A stretch of DNA of 64,000 bases, taken from positions 62,001 through 126,000 of the forward strand of contig DAOOJE010000002.1 of the NCBI GenBank assembly GCA_035384965.1, written 5' to 3'. Below the pieces are notes generated by a model, which had not been told where the DNA came from, did no database searches, and saw nothing but the letters and a program-made list of their open reading frames with translations. The translations under genes were made by a program, and so were the position numbers. Below, piece by piece: positions 17,256 to 27,158 of the stretch (its first letter is position 1; the number at the start of each line of letters is the position of its first letter). Source of the stretch: JAAYVZ01 sp035384965. Its GTDB lineage: Bacteria > Acidobacteriota > Thermoanaerobaculia > Thermoanaerobaculales > Thermoanaerobaculaceae.

Positions 17256-19658
17256 ATGCGTACCGCCAAGCAGCTCGTGATCGTGGCAGCGGTATCGGGG
17301 CTGGCGGGCGTCGCGGCGTGGGCCGCGACACCCGGCACCCTGGTGAGCGTCGATGTGCTGTCGAGACCTGCACCGGTGCTGGCCGCCAAGGTGCAGGTGG
17401 TCGAGGACCTCAAGACGCCGGCCGAGCGGCTGGGCCCGCGGCTACGGGCGCGAATGCGGGAAGGCGGCGTCGTGCCGGTCATGGTCGTGCTCAAGGAGCC
17501 CGTGGTGGCGAGCACGCTGGCGCCGTACACCGCTGCGTGGGACGAGGCCCGCACGCTGCACATCGCCGTCCTCGAGCACGAACTCGCCGAGCGAGCGGCG
17601 GGGCTTGGGTTCCGGGCGACCAAGGGGCTGTCGCACATCCCCATCATCTTCGGCGAGATTTCGGCAGAACAGCTCGAGGCGCTGGCCGCCGACCCGCTGG
17701 TGTCCGGCATCCAGCTCGACGGCACGGTGTACGCCGCGCGGGCCGAGGGCGGTGCCCTCATGAAGTCGGACCAGTTGCGGGCCCAGGGGGGGCGCGGAAG
17801 CGGAGTCGGCGTCGCGATCGTCGACACCGGGATCGACTACAACCACCCCGAACTCTCGGCCCGCGGCGGCACCCAGAAGGTCGTCGCCGGCGGCGATTTC
17901 ACCGGTTCGGGCCAGCCCTACGGCCTCGACGACCAGGGGCACGGCACCGCCTGCGCAGGCATCGTGGCCGGCTGGGACGGCGGCATGGCGCCCCAGGCGC
18001 ACCTGTGGGCGATCAAGGTGCTCAACTCCGAGGGCAGCGGCCAGGAGTCGTGGATCGCCGACGGGCTCAACGCCGTCTACGCGAATCGCAACGACTTCGG
18101 AGGCATCGGGGTGGTCAGCATGTCGATCCAGTCGAGCGCCCGCTGGCCGGGCAACTGCGACGACGACTCGCCGGCCTACGCCGCCGCGATGCAGCAGCTC
18201 GACGCGGCCGGGATCGCGATCATCGTCTCGTCGGGTAACCACGGGTGCTCCGACGGCGTCTCGACCCCGTCGTGCGTGTCCTACGCCATTTCGGTCGGCG
18301 CCGTTTACGACGCGAACATTGGCGGCCGGCAGTACGGCGAGGGCACCTGCATGCCTACCGGCTGCACCGACTTCACCACTGAGGCCGACAAGATCACGTG
18401 CTACTCCAACTCTTCGAACCGGCTCGACACCCTGGGACCGTCCGACTGCGCGACCACCCCCAAGATGGGTGGCGGCAACGAGACCTGCTTCAACGGCACC
18501 TCGGCGGCCTGCCCGTACGTCGCGGGCGTGACGGCGCAGATCCTGTCCCTGCGGCCGCAGACCACCCCGGCGCAGATCAAGGCGGCGTACCTCAACACCG
18601 GCAGGGCCATCACCGACAATCGCAACGGCGTGACGCGCAAGCGTGTCGACGCGCTCGCCGCGTACCAGTACGTGCAGGGCTCCACGTGCACGGCGCCGGG
18701 GCTGCCGGGCAACTTCCGCTCCTCGGCCCTCACCGTGCCCTCGGGCGCGACCTACACGCTGTCGTGGAACGCCGCCTCGAACGCCGACGGCTACGAGGTG
18801 CAGGAGGCCACCAACTCGAGCTTTACCGGGGCCACGACGCTCACCACGACCGGCACCTCGATGAGCCGCTCCCATGCCGTGACGGGCAACACGACGTTCT
18901 ACTACCGCCTGCGGGCGACGCGCACCTGCGGTGCCCAGTCGACGTGGACCTCGACCGTCTCGGTGACCGTGACGTACAGCGGGCCCAGCGCCTACGTGTA
19001 CTGGGTGCCGGTGGTGGCCAACCTCGCCGGCAGCGGCGGCAGCCAGTTCCGGAGCGACGTCGGCATCCTCAATCGCTCGAGTTCGAACGCCAGCGTCCAG
19101 CTCATTTACCGCGGCACCTCCACGCTCACCCGCAACGAGACGCTGGCGGTGGGCCGGCAGCGCATCCTCGTCCATGTCCTCGGGCCGTCGTTCTTCAACA
19201 CGAGCGGGAAGGGGGCGCTGGAAATCCGCTCCGACCGGCCCCTCACCGTCACCTCGCGGACCTACAACGTGACCTCGCTCGGCACCTTCGGACAGTACTA
19301 CGCGGGGTACGAGCCCGCGAGCGGCCTCGGGCAGGGGCAGTGGGGGGTGCTCGCGCAGCTCACCCAAAACACCAGCTACCGGACCAACATCGGCCTGCTC
19401 AACATGGGCTCGGCCGTGGCCGTGGCCAATGTCAAGCTCTACAGCGGCACGGGCAGCCAGGTCGGGGAGTACAACGTGACGCTCAACCCCGGCGAGTACA
19501 AGCAGGAAGACCGGGTCTTCCAGACCAAAGGCGGTCAGACCAACATGGCCGAGGGGTACGCGAGGGTGACGTGCGCCTCGGGTGCCGGCGTGATCGCGGT
19601 CGCATCGGTGCTCGACAACGGCACCTCCGACCCGACGACCATCGAGCTGGTGCCGTAG
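17256..19658 (+). CDS. Secreted subtilisin-like serine protease (S8 family)
   Basis: The 800-residue protein has a Sec signal peptide (about residues 1-24), an inhibitor-like propeptide up to about 165, and an S8 catalytic domain. The triad is visible: Asp190 in VAIVDTGID, His229 in GHGTACAG and Ser416 in NGTSAACPYVAG. Residues about 480-570 form a fibronectin-III-like domain. The last 215 residues form a beta-rich module beginning YWVPVVANLAGSGGSQFRSD. Similar modules occur at the ends of secreted proteins in some soil and sediment lineages, where a role in sorting or surface display is plausible but unproven. GGGGAGG lies five bases before the ATG. Confidence 0.92.
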   Translation: MRTAKQLVIVAAVSGLAGVAAWAATPGTLVSVDVLSRPAPVLAAKVQVVEDLKTPAERLGPRLRARMREGGVVPVMVVLKEPVVASTLAPYTAAWDEARTLHIAVLEHELAERAAGLGFRATKGLSHIPIIFGEISAEQLEALAADPLVSGIQLDGTVYAARAEGGALMKSDQLRAQGGRGSGVGVAIVDTGIDYNHPELSARGGTQKVVAGGDFTGSGQPYGLDDQGHGTACAGIVAGWDGGMAPQAHLWAIKVLNSEGSGQESWIADGLNAVYANRNDFGGIGVVSMSIQSSARWPGNCDDDSPAYAAAMQQLDAAGIAIIVSSGNHGCSDGVSTPSCVSYAISVGAVYDANIGGRQYGEGTCMPTGCTDFTTEADKITCYSNSSNRLDTLGPSDCATTPKMGGGNETCFNGTSAACPYVAGVTAQILSLRPQTTPAQIKAAYLNTGRAITDNRNGVTRKRVDALAAYQYVQGSTCTAPGLPGNFRSSALTVPSGATYTLSWNAASNADGYEVQEATNSSFTGATTLTTTGTSMSRSHAVTGNTTFYYRLRATRTCGAQSTWTSTVSVTVTYSGPSAYVYWVPVVANLAGSGGSQFRSDVGILNRSSSNASVQLIYRGTSTLTRNETLAVGRQRILVHVLGPSFFNTSGKGALEIRSDRPLTVTSRTYNVTSLGTFGQYYAGYEPASGLGQGQWGVLAQLTQNTSYRTNIGLLNMGSAVAVANVKLYSGTGSQVGEYNVTLNPGEYKQEDRVFQTKGGQTNMAEGYARVTCASGAGVIAVASVLDNGTSDPTTIELVP

Positions 19659-19694
19659 GCGGCCCGCACCTGCCCGGTGGAAGACCGCAGGCCG

Positions 19695-19710
19695 GGCCCC
19701 GGCGGGGGCC
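19695..19710 (+). terminator. GC-rich hairpin after the subtilase gene
   Basis: GGCCCC pairs with GGGGCC around a GGCG loop, 36 bases after the stop. No U-run follows, so it would be a weak intrinsic terminator or a 3'-end stabiliser. Confidence 0.3.
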
Positions 19711-19742
19711 GTCTGGCGGCGAACCAACGGTGGCGAGGCGCG

Positions 19743-19748
19743 TACACT
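19743..19748 (+). promoter_or_regulatory. Candidate -10 element (TACACT) for the M3 peptidase gene
   Basis: TACACT lies 51 bases before the peptidase ATG in the 141-base gap after the subtilase. No clear -35 is visible. The same kind of isolated TAnnnT hexamer recurs before many genes of this window. Confidence 0.35.
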
Positions 19749-19799
19749 GGTGTGCCTGCGCGGGCTCTGCCCGCGCGCATCCGGAGGGAGGAGGTCGTG

Positions 19800-21905
19800 A
19801 TGCGACGAGGATGGCTCGTGTCGGTGCTGGTTCTGGCCGTGGCGCTGCCGGCGGTGGCGGCGCCGGCCACGCCGGCCAACCCGCTGCTGGAGGAGTGGAA
19901 GACGCCGTTCGGGGTGCCGCCGTTCGCCGAAATCCGGCCGGAGCACTTCCTGCCGGCGATCGAGCGTGGAATGGCGGAGCAGAAGAAGGAAGTGGCGGCG
20001 ATCGTCGGCAACCCAGCGCCGCCGACCTTCGCCAACACCATCGAGGCGCTCGACGCCTCGGGCGAGCTGCTGGCCAGGGTGATGGGCGTGTTCCAGAACC
20101 TGGTGGGCGCCGAGACCAACGAGGCGCTCCAGGAGATCGCCCGCACCACGGCGCCCATGATGGCGGCGCACCGCGACGACATCGCGCTCGATCCCCGGCT
20201 GTTCGAGCGCGTCAAGGCGGTGTGGGAGGCGCGCGCCTCGCTCGCGCTCAACCCCGAGCAGGCCAGGCTGCTGGAGGAGACCTACAAGGGGTTCGTGCGC
20301 GGCGGTGCGCTGCTGGCCGGCGAGCCCAGGGAGCGCTTCCGCGCCATCAACGCGGAACTCGCGGCGCTCGGCACCAAGGTCGGGGACAACCTTCTCAAGG
20401 AAATGAACTCCTACCGGCTTGTGATCGATGATCCGGCCGATCTCGCCGGGCTGTCCGAACGGGTGAGAGCGGGAGCCGCCGAGGCCGCCAGAAAGGCCGG
20501 GCTCGAGGGCAAGTGGGTCTTCACGCTGCACGGGCCCTCCCTGTGGCCGTTCCTCGAGGGGGCCGACAACCGCGAGCTGCGAAAGCAGATCTTCACGGCC
20601 TACATCACCCGCGGCGATCACGGCAACGAACTCGACACCAAGGCGCTCGTGGCGCGCATTGCGGCGCTGCGCGCCGAGCGCGCCAGGCTGCTGGGGTTCG
20701 ACACCTGGGCCGACTTCGTGCTCGACGACAACATGGCCCGGACGCCGGCGCGGGTGTACGAGCTGCTCGATCGGTTGTGGGGGCCGGCCAAGGCCGTCGC
20801 GGCGCGTGAAGCCGCCGACCTGCAGGCCGCCATCAAGGCGGACGGCAGGGACTTCCAGCTCGAACCGTGGGACTGGTTCTACTACACCGCCAAGGTGCGC
20901 AAGGCGCGCTTCGATCTCGACGAGGCGGCGCTGCGACCGTACTTCCAGCTCGAGAACGTGCGCGAAGGCGCGTTCTGGGTCGCTCACAAGCTGTACGGCA
21001 TCAGCTTCACCGAGATCGAGAACGTGCCCGTATACCACCCCGAAGTCAAGGCGTTCGAGGTCAAGGACGCCGACGGCTCGCACCTCGCGGTGTTCTACTG
21101 CGACTACTTCCCGCGCCCCGGCAAGCGCAGCGGTGCCTGGTCGAGCCGGTATCGCGGCCAGTACTGGAAGAACGGCAAGGAGATCCGGCCGATCGTGGTC
21201 AACGTCGGCAACTTCTCGCGCCCGGCCGGCGATACCCCGGCGCTGTTGTCGCGGGACGAGGTGGAGACCCTGTTCCACGAGCTGGGCCACGGCCTGCACT
21301 CGATCCTGTCGCGCATCCACTACCGCTCGCTGGCCGGCACCCCGCGGGACTTCGTGGAGCTGCCGTCGCAAATCATGGAGCACTGGGCGTTCGAGCCGGA
21401 GGTGCTCAAGGTCTACGCGAAGCACTACAAGACCGGCGAAGTGATTCCGGCCGAGCTGGTGCGGAAGATCCAGGAAAGCTCGAAGTTCAACCAGGGTTTC
21501 GCGACCACCGAGTACCTCGCCGCTGCGCTGCTCGACATGGACTGGCACACGCTCACGGCGGCCGCCCCCCCCGAGACCAGTGCGTTCGAGCGCATCTCGC
21601 TGGCCCGCATGGCGATGCCGCGGTACATCGTGCCGCGCTACCGGTCCACCTACTTCCAGCACATCTTCGGCCCCGGCGGCGGGTACTCGGCCGGCTACTA
21701 CGCCTACATCTGGGCCGAGGTGCTGGACGCCGACGCCTTCGAGGCGTTCAAGGAAAAGGGGCTATTCGACCAGGCCACGGCGCGCTCGTTCCGCGTCAAC
21801 ATCCTCGAGAAGGGCGGAACCGAGGACGCCATGACGATGTACGTGCGTTTCCGGGGCAAGGAGCCTTCGGTCGAGCCGCTGCTCGCCAACCGCGGCTTGA
21901 AGTGA
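19800..21905 (+). CDS. Secreted M3-family metallopeptidase (oligopeptidase A / dipeptidyl carboxypeptidase type)
   Basis: The 701-residue product has a signal peptide (about residues 1-21, ending PAVAAP) and the M3 fold. The zinc motif HELGH is at residues 493-497, and the third ligand is likely the Glu in DFVELPSQ or the following helix, as in oligopeptidase A and Dcp. NPLLEEWKTPFGVPPF and EHFLPAIERGM are typical N-terminal family features. The signal peptide suggests a periplasmic Dcp-like enzyme degrading short peptides, perhaps together with the upstream secreted protease. The ATG at 19800 is chosen because GGAGGGAGGAGG precedes it; the frame stays open upstream without a ribosome site. 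Confidence 0.92.
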   Translation: MRRGWLVSVLVLAVALPAVAAPATPANPLLEEWKTPFGVPPFAEIRPEHFLPAIERGMAEQKKEVAAIVGNPAPPTFANTIEALDASGELLARVMGVFQNLVGAETNEALQEIARTTAPMMAAHRDDIALDPRLFERVKAVWEARASLALNPEQARLLEETYKGFVRGGALLAGEPRERFRAINAELAALGTKVGDNLLKEMNSYRLVIDDPADLAGLSERVRAGAAEAARKAGLEGKWVFTLHGPSLWPFLEGADNRELRKQIFTAYITRGDHGNELDTKALVARIAALRAERARLLGFDTWADFVLDDNMARTPARVYELLDRLWGPAKAVAAREAADLQAAIKADGRDFQLEPWDWFYYTAKVRKARFDLDEAALRPYFQLENVREGAFWVAHKLYGISFTEIENVPVYHPEVKAFEVKDADGSHLAVFYCDYFPRPGKRSGAWSSRYRGQYWKNGKEIRPIVVNVGNFSRPAGDTPALLSRDEVETLFHELGHGLHSILSRIHYRSLAGTPRDFVELPSQIMEHWAFEPEVLKVYAKHYKTGEVIPAELVRKIQESSKFNQGFATTEYLAAALLDMDWHTLTAAAPPETSAFERISLARMAMPRYIVPRYRSTYFQHIFGPGGGYSAGYYAYIWAEVLDADAFEAFKEKGLFDQATARSFRVNILEKGGTEDAMTMYVRFRGKEPSVEPLLANRGLK

Positions 21906-21938
21906 GGGAGTGGCCTGCCCGCCCAGGTCCAGGATCAC

Positions 21939-21965
21939 GCCCAAGACGAAGTCCACGTCCTGGGC
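21939..21965 (+). terminator. Hairpin after the M3 peptidase gene
   Basis: GCCCAAGACG and CGTCCTGGGC form a 10-base stem with one mismatch and a 7-base loop, 34 bases after the stop. No U-run follows. Confidence 0.35.
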
Positions 21966-22136
21966 GAGGTCCTGACTGGGAACCCTGCCTTGCGAGAGGC
22001 CCATCCAAGCTCCGGGCTACAGCGGCGGGACTGGTGCATCCGCCGCCGTACCGTCCCCAGCCACCAGCCTCTAGCCACTTTTCGAGATCCCGTGGAGAAT
22101 GGACGATTCCGGCGCCTGCGCCGGTTAGGACCTGCG

Positions 22137-24977
22137 ATGCGTGACACGATCTCGATCCGCGGCGCCCGCGAGCACAACCTCAAGAACATCGACCTCGATA
22201 TCCCCCGCAACCGGCTGGTGGTGATCACGGGGGTGTCGGGCTCGGGCAAGTCGACGCTGGCGTTCGACACGCTGTTTGCCGAGGGACAGCGGCGATACGT
22301 CGAGTCGCTCTCGGCGTACGCCCGGCAGTTCCTGGAGCAGATGGACAAGCCGGACGTGGACACGATCGAGGGGCTATCGCCGGCGATCTCGATCGAGCAG
22401 AAGACGACCTCGAAGAACCCCCGCTCGACGGTCGCGACGGTGACCGAGATTTACGACTACCTGCGCCTGCTGTACGCCTCGGTCGGCGTACCCGAATGCC
22501 CCGACTGCCACCTGCCGATCCAGGGGCAGACTTCCCAGCAGATGGTGGACCGGATTCTCGCCATGCCGGAGGGCACGCGCTTTTCGATCCTGGCGCCGCT
22601 CGCGGCGTCGAAGAAGGGCGAACACCGGAAGCTTTTCGAGCAGATGGTCAAGGAAGGGTTCGTGCGGGCGCGGGTCGACGGCGAGCTGGTGGACGCCGCC
22701 AACCCCCCCGAACTCGACCGCAAGCGCAAGCACACGATCGAGGTGGTGATCGACCGCCTGGCCGTGCGCTCGGACCTGGGCAACCGTCTCGTGGACTCGC
22801 TCGAGACCGCGCTCAAGGTCGGCGACGGGCTCGTCCGCATCGCCCCGGCCGAAGGCGAAGAGTACGTGCTGTCGGCCCGTCACGCGTGCCCCAGTTGCGG
22901 GTTCGCGCTGCCGGAGCTGTCGCCGCGCCTGTTCTCCTTCAACTCGCCGCAGGGCGCGTGCCCGGAGTGCACGGGCCTCGGGATGGTGCTGGAGGTGGAC
23001 CCGGACAAGGTCGTGCAGGACCCCGACCGCTCGCTGGCCGCCGGGGCGGTGGCGGGGATCCAGGAGGCCAGGCGCTCGTTCCGCTGGCGGCAGATTCAGA
23101 TCATGGCCCAGGCCATGGGGTTCCCGCTCAACCGCCCGTGGCGCACGCTGCCCGAAGAGGTGCGCCGGGCGATCCTGTACGGCACCGAGCAGGAACTCGA
23201 CTTCGCGTTTGTCGGCGAGCGCAGCCGCTGGGAGTACCGGGGGCGGTTCGAGGGGATCGTGCGCAACCTCGAGCGGCGGTACCGCGAGACCACCTCGCCC
23301 GAGATGCGCTCCGAGATCGAGCGCTTCATGTCGATGCACCCGTGTCACACCTGCGGCGGCAAGCGACTGCGGCGCGAGGCGCTGGCGGTGAAGGTCGGTG
23401 AGCTGGCGATCCCCGAGCTGGTGGCCATGTCGGTGCGCGACGCCCTGGCGTGGTTCGGGGCGCTCGCGCTTTCCGACCGCGACCGGCACATCGCGGCCAA
23501 GATTCTCAAGGAGGTTCGCGACCGGCTGCAGTTCCTCGCCTCGGTCGGGCTCGACTACCTGACGCTCGACCGCACCTCGGGCACGCTCTCGGGCGGCGAG
23601 TCTCAGCGCATCCGGCTGGCCACCCAGATCGGCTCCAAGCTGATGGGAGTGCTGTACGTCCTGGACGAGCCCTCGATCGGACTTCATCAGCGCGACAACC
23701 GCAAGCTTCTCGACACGCTCAAGGGGATGCGCGATCTCGGCAACACCGTGCTGGTCGTCGAGCACGACGAGGAGACGATGCGCGAAGCGGACTGGATCAT
23801 CGACCTCGGGCCCGGGGCCGGCGTGCACGGCGGGGAGGTGGTGGCCGAGGGCCCGCCCGCCTCGATTCCGGGGTTCGCGCGCTCGCTCACCGGCCGCTAT
23901 CTGGCCGGCGAGCTGAGTATCCCGGTCCCCCGGACGCGCCGCGCCGGCTCCGGCAAGCGACTCGTCGTGCGCGGTGCGCGCGAGCATAACCTCCGCTCGA
24001 TCGACGTGGCGTTTCCTCTCGGCACCCTGACCTGCGTCACCGGCGTGTCGGGGTCGGGGAAATCGACGCTCGTCAACGAGATTCTCTACAAGGCGTGCGC
24101 CCGAACGCTGTACCGGACGCTCGAGCGGCCCGGCGCCCACGACGCGATCGAGGGGCTGGGCTCCCTCGACAAGGTCATCGACATCGACCAGTCGCCGATC
24201 GGCCGCACGCCCCGCTCCAACCCCGCCACCTACACGAAGGTCTTCGACCCGATCCGCGAGCTGTTCGCCATGACCCCCGAGGCGAAAGCGCGCGGCTACA
24301 GGCCCGGGCGGTTCTCGTTCAACGTCCCGGGCGGCCGCTGCGAGGCCTGCAAGGGGGACGGCCAGATCAAGATCGAGATGCACTTCCTGCCCGACGTCTA
24401 CGTCACCTGCGAGGTCTGCAAGGGCAAGCGCTACGGTCGGGAGACGCTGGAGATCCGCTACAAAGGCCTCAACATCGCCGAGGTGCTGGCTCTCACCGTC
24501 GAGCAGGCGCGCGAGCTGTTCGCCGCCCACCCCAAAATCGCGCGGCCACTCGACACCATCATTGCGGTGGGGCTCGGCTACATCACGCTCGGACAGCCGG
24601 CCACGACCCTGTCGGGCGGCGAGGCACAGCGCATCAAGCTGTCGCGCGAGCTCGCCAAGCGCGCCACCGGCAGCACCCTGTACATCCTCGACGAGCCCAC
24701 CACGGGCCTTCACTTCGACGACGTGCGCAAGTTGCTGGCGGTGCTGCACACCCTGGCCGATCGCGGCAACACCGTGGTGGTGATCGAGCATCACCTCGAC
24801 GTCATCAAGACCGCCGACCACGTCATCGACCTCGGCCCCGAGGGGGGCGACGGCGGTGGCCTCGTCGTCGCCCAGGGCACACCCGAAGAGGTCGCCCGCG
24901 TCCCCGGAAGCTTCACCGGCCAGTACCTCCGCTGGGTGCTCGACGGGTGGGAGGGTACGGCGGCGTCCGGTGTGTGA
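22137..24977 (+). CDS. uvrA: Excinuclease ABC subunit A (UvrA)
   Basis: UvrA is the damage-recognition ATPase of nucleotide excision repair. The 946-residue product has two ABC ATPase halves. Walker A GVSGSGKSTL occurs in both, and the signatures LSGGESQRIRLA and LSGGEAQRIKLS are present. Zinc-binding Cys pairs CPSCG/CPECTG and CEACKG/CEVCKG match the second and third zinc modules of the family. The ATG at 22137 is followed by the canonical RDTISIRGAREHNLKNID. AGGA lies six bases upstream. Weak SOS-box-like sites were not seen in the 231-base upstream gap. Confidence 0.97.
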   Translation: MRDTISIRGAREHNLKNIDLDIPRNRLVVITGVSGSGKSTLAFDTLFAEGQRRYVESLSAYARQFLEQMDKPDVDTIEGLSPAISIEQKTTSKNPRSTVATVTEIYDYLRLLYASVGVPECPDCHLPIQGQTSQQMVDRILAMPEGTRFSILAPLAASKKGEHRKLFEQMVKEGFVRARVDGELVDAANPPELDRKRKHTIEVVIDRLAVRSDLGNRLVDSLETALKVGDGLVRIAPAEGEEYVLSARHACPSCGFALPELSPRLFSFNSPQGACPECTGLGMVLEVDPDKVVQDPDRSLAAGAVAGIQEARRSFRWRQIQIMAQAMGFPLNRPWRTLPEEVRRAILYGTEQELDFAFVGERSRWEYRGRFEGIVRNLERRYRETTSPEMRSEIERFMSMHPCHTCGGKRLRREALAVKVGELAIPELVAMSVRDALAWFGALALSDRDRHIAAKILKEVRDRLQFLASVGLDYLTLDRTSGTLSGGESQRIRLATQIGSKLMGVLYVLDEPSIGLHQRDNRKLLDTLKGMRDLGNTVLVVEHDEETMREADWIIDLGPGAGVHGGEVVAEGPPASIPGFARSLTGRYLAGELSIPVPRTRRAGSGKRLVVRGAREHNLRSIDVAFPLGTLTCVTGVSGSGKSTLVNEILYKACARTLYRTLERPGAHDAIEGLGSLDKVIDIDQSPIGRTPRSNPATYTKVFDPIRELFAMTPEAKARGYRPGRFSFNVPGGRCEACKGDGQIKIEMHFLPDVYVTCEVCKGKRYGRETLEIRYKGLNIAEVLALTVEQARELFAAHPKIARPLDTIIAVGLGYITLGQPATTLSGGEAQRIKLSRELAKRATGSTLYILDEPTTGLHFDDVRKLLAVLHTLADRGNTVVVIEHHLDVIKTADHVIDLGPEGGDGGGLVVAQGTPEEVARVPGSFTGQYLRWVLDGWEGTAASGV

Positions 24978-25148
24978 GGCGTTCGGGGTCGCCACCGGCA
25001 TGAGCGCGGCGGTGAGCGCCGCCGGCGTCTCCGGCGACGTCTCTGCGATCCTCGCCGGCGTCACCCCTTCCTTCGTGTCACAGACTGCGAGCCAGCTCAC
25101 CGCCGCCGTGAGATCGTGAGTTGCTCCGCCGGGCCCCGACCCACGCGC

Positions 25149-25643
25149 TCAGTCAGTCGCTTCCGGCCCGGCGGGCTCTTCCTCCACGCGCCAGTGCTCG
25201 CGTTCCTCCAGCCAGGAATCGAGCAGGCCGTCCGGCGGCCTGGCGATGAGTGCCTCGCAGGACGCGGCCACGGTGCCGTCCGGCAGGCGCAGCTCGGCAG
25301 CCGTCTCCGAGCGACGGCCTCCATCGCGCACCACCCAGCCGACGAGGGTGAGCGGCGTACGGGTCGGAGTCGGGCGGCGGAACGTCACGGTGAGCCGAAC
25401 CGTGACCCACAGGCGGTCGAAGTCGCCGTCGAGCATGAGGGCGCGGCCTGCGGTCTCGTCGAGCAGCGCCGAGACCACCCCCCCGTGGACGATGCCGGGA
25501 TAGCCGTTGTACTCCTCGGGAACCGTCACGGTGGCGCGCACCTGCCGGGCCTCGCGGTCGTTGGCCCAGCGGGCTCGCAGGCTCTTCGGATTGTCCCGGC
25601 CGCACACGAAGCAGTAGCGGGAGGTGGGCTGCAAGTCGCTCAT
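25149..25643 (-). CDS. Hotdog-fold thioesterase, PaaI-like
   Basis: The 164-residue protein has the PaaI/4HBT pattern GIVHGGVVSALLDETAGRAL (about residues 50-69), with the catalytic-region Asp/Glu in the ALLDE helix. An N-terminal CFVCG pair (residues 11-15) followed by RDNPKSL occurs in a subgroup of these proteins. It probably hydrolyses an acyl-CoA, substrate unknown. The start lies nine bases after the stop of the glycosyltransferase gene. No ribosome site is present; GATAGT eight bases upstream (25652-25657) could be a -10 for a leaderless mRNA. Confidence 0.82.
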   Translation of the reverse strand: MSDLQPTSRYCFVCGRDNPKSLRARWANDREARQVRATVTVPEEYNGYPGIVHGGVVSALLDETAGRALMLDGDFDRLWVTVRLTVTFRRPTPTRTPLTLVGWVVRDGGRRSETAAELRLPDGTVAASCEALIARPPDGLLDSWLEEREHWRVEEEPAGPEATD

Positions 25644-25652
25644 GGCCGCGTA

Positions 25653-27158
25653 CTATCGCACACCAGCGCCCGGGCGGCGTTCCCCGGCCCCGCCGTCGTC
25701 AGCTTGTCGGTGCGGCGGCTCCCCGGGCGGTTGCAGCGCAGGATCCCCGATGGGACCCATGGCCAGCGTCGCGAGCAGCACCGCGCTGGGGAACAGGTGC
25801 GAGAGCAGCCGCTCCACGGTGGTGGCGAGGTGCCACTCGAGCGGGCGCGGCGTGACTGCGAACGTGAAGCCGTATGCTGCCATCACCCCCGCCAGTCGGA
25901 GGGCGAGCGAGAAGGCGGCGGATCGGAGCGCCGGCGGCACGGCCGCTCCCATCACGAGCACGAGGCCGGCGACGAGGACCGCGAGCGAGACGCGAAACGG
26001 ACCGAACGAGAGCACGTCGCTCGCGAGGCGGCTGGCGATCGTGGCGAGCCTGCCGGCGTCAGCGAGCCCTCCCCACGCGACCCCCTCGACCAGGTCGTTG
26101 GTCGGAGCGAGGGTGAGCTTGAAGACCACCGTGGTCGCCGCGAGCGGCGCGAGGCCGGCCCCGAAGGCGAGCGCCCGGGCGCGCAGCTCGCCCGCTGGCA
26201 AGCGGTCGCGCCAGGCGGTGATCGCCTCGCTCGCGAGCAGCGCCAGGAGCATGGCCCACCCCTCGTTCTTGGTCCACACCATCGCACCCGCGGCCAGGCC
26301 CGCGAACACGAGCGTTCCGCGCTGCCGCGGCCGCACGGCATTCTCGAGAAGCAGCACGTTGACGGCCAGGAACCAGAACGCCAGCGGCATGTCCGCATAC
26401 TGGTGGAAACGCAGACTGGTGTGGGCCACCCCGCACACGAGGACGCCGGCGACGAGCGCCGGAACCGGTCCGCGCAGCCGATACACCGAGACCGTCGCGA
26501 GCGCCACGGCGAGCAGCAAGAACGCCAGGCCCGTCGCCGCCGGGACGACCCAGCTCCGGTCGCCGAGCCAGATCCACGTGCGGGCGAAGAACGCCGGGAG
26601 CAGCAGCGGGTAGTCCGGGTGGCTCCACGCGATTTCCGACGAAAATGCTCGGCTCCAGCCCTCCGCCGAGGCCAGGAAGCGCGCCTTGAGGTTCCAGATC
26701 GCCACGGCATCCCAGCCGCCGAGAGGCTGGCGCCAGGTCACGACCATCCAGTCCCGGAAAAGACGCCACAACCCCGTGGCGAGCGCCAGCGAGCCGAGCC
26801 CGACGAGCAGGGGAGCGGGGCGAGGCGTCGACGGAGACGCCGCCTGCGGGCCGCCGTGCCGTCCCCTGCGAGCCCACCACGCGATGGAGACGAGAGCGGC
26901 GAGCAGCAACTCGAGGCCGACCTCGCCCGCCGTGCCGACACGCTGGCGCATGGCGGCCATCCAGGCGAACGCCAGCGCCGACGTGAGCCCCAGTCCGACC
27001 GGCAGGGCCACGATCGCGCCCAGGACCCGACCCGACGCGGACACGCTGCGGGCGAACGCGCCGCAGGCGCCGGCGACCGCCACGCCGATCCAGGCCGGAA
27101 GCAGGAGGGCGGCGAGCAGCGTCAACGCAGTCGCTCCAGGGCGGTCCAGGGGCCGCAC
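25653..27158 (-). CDS. Multi-pass membrane glycosyltransferase of the GT39/ArnT-like superfamily
   Basis: The protein has about 500 residues and ten or more hydrophobic segments. After the second or third segment, a periplasmic stretch GGWDAVAIWNLKARFLA followed by HPDYPLLLPAFFAR has the Asp and His-Pro pattern of lipid-linked-sugar-using membrane glycosyltransferases. Donor and acceptor are unknown. The GTG at 27158 overlaps the upstream small gene by 37 bases. A TTG at 27125, overlapping that stop as TTGA and preceded by GGAG, is an alternative start. It forms an operon with the 161-residue protein before it and the thioesterase after it. Confidence 0.72.
   Translation of the reverse strand: MRPLDRPGATALTLLAALLLPAWIGVAVAGACGAFARSVSASGRVLGAIVALPVGLGLTSALAFAWMAAMRQRVGTAGEVGLELLLAALVSIAWWARRGRHGGPQAASPSTPRPAPLLVGLGSLALATGLWRLFRDWMVVTWRQPLGGWDAVAIWNLKARFLASAEGWSRAFSSEIAWSHPDYPLLLPAFFARTWIWLGDRSWVVPAATGLAFLLLAVALATVSVYRLRGPVPALVAGVLVCGVAHTSLRFHQYADMPLAFWFLAVNVLLLENAVRPRQRGTLVFAGLAAGAMVWTKNEGWAMLLALLASEAITAWRDRLPAGELRARALAFGAGLAPLAATTVVFKLTLAPTNDLVEGVAWGGLADAGRLATIASRLASDVLSFGPFRVSLAVLVAGLVLVMGAAVPPALRSAAFSLALRLAGVMAAYGFTFAVTPRPLEWHLATTVERLLSHLFPSAVLLATLAMGPIGDPALQPPGEPPHRQADDGGAGERRPGAGVR

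Noticed and set aside
17442..21662. A 1406-codon open frame on the minus strand opposite the subtilase and M3 peptidase genes.
   Set aside because: It runs antisense across two well-supported genes and their spacer. Its translation is His/Arg/Gly-rich with no domain. Very high GC keeps such frames open.
22374..25100. A 908-codon minus-strand frame opposite uvrA.
   Set aside because: Antisense to uvrA; composition and lack of motifs mark it as a shadow.
24978..25148. A short plus-strand frame after uvrA ending near 25119 (start codon around 24990).
   Set aside because: Only about 40 Ala/Ser/Val-rich residues, no ribosome site, no coupling; nothing else is visible in this 171-base gap.
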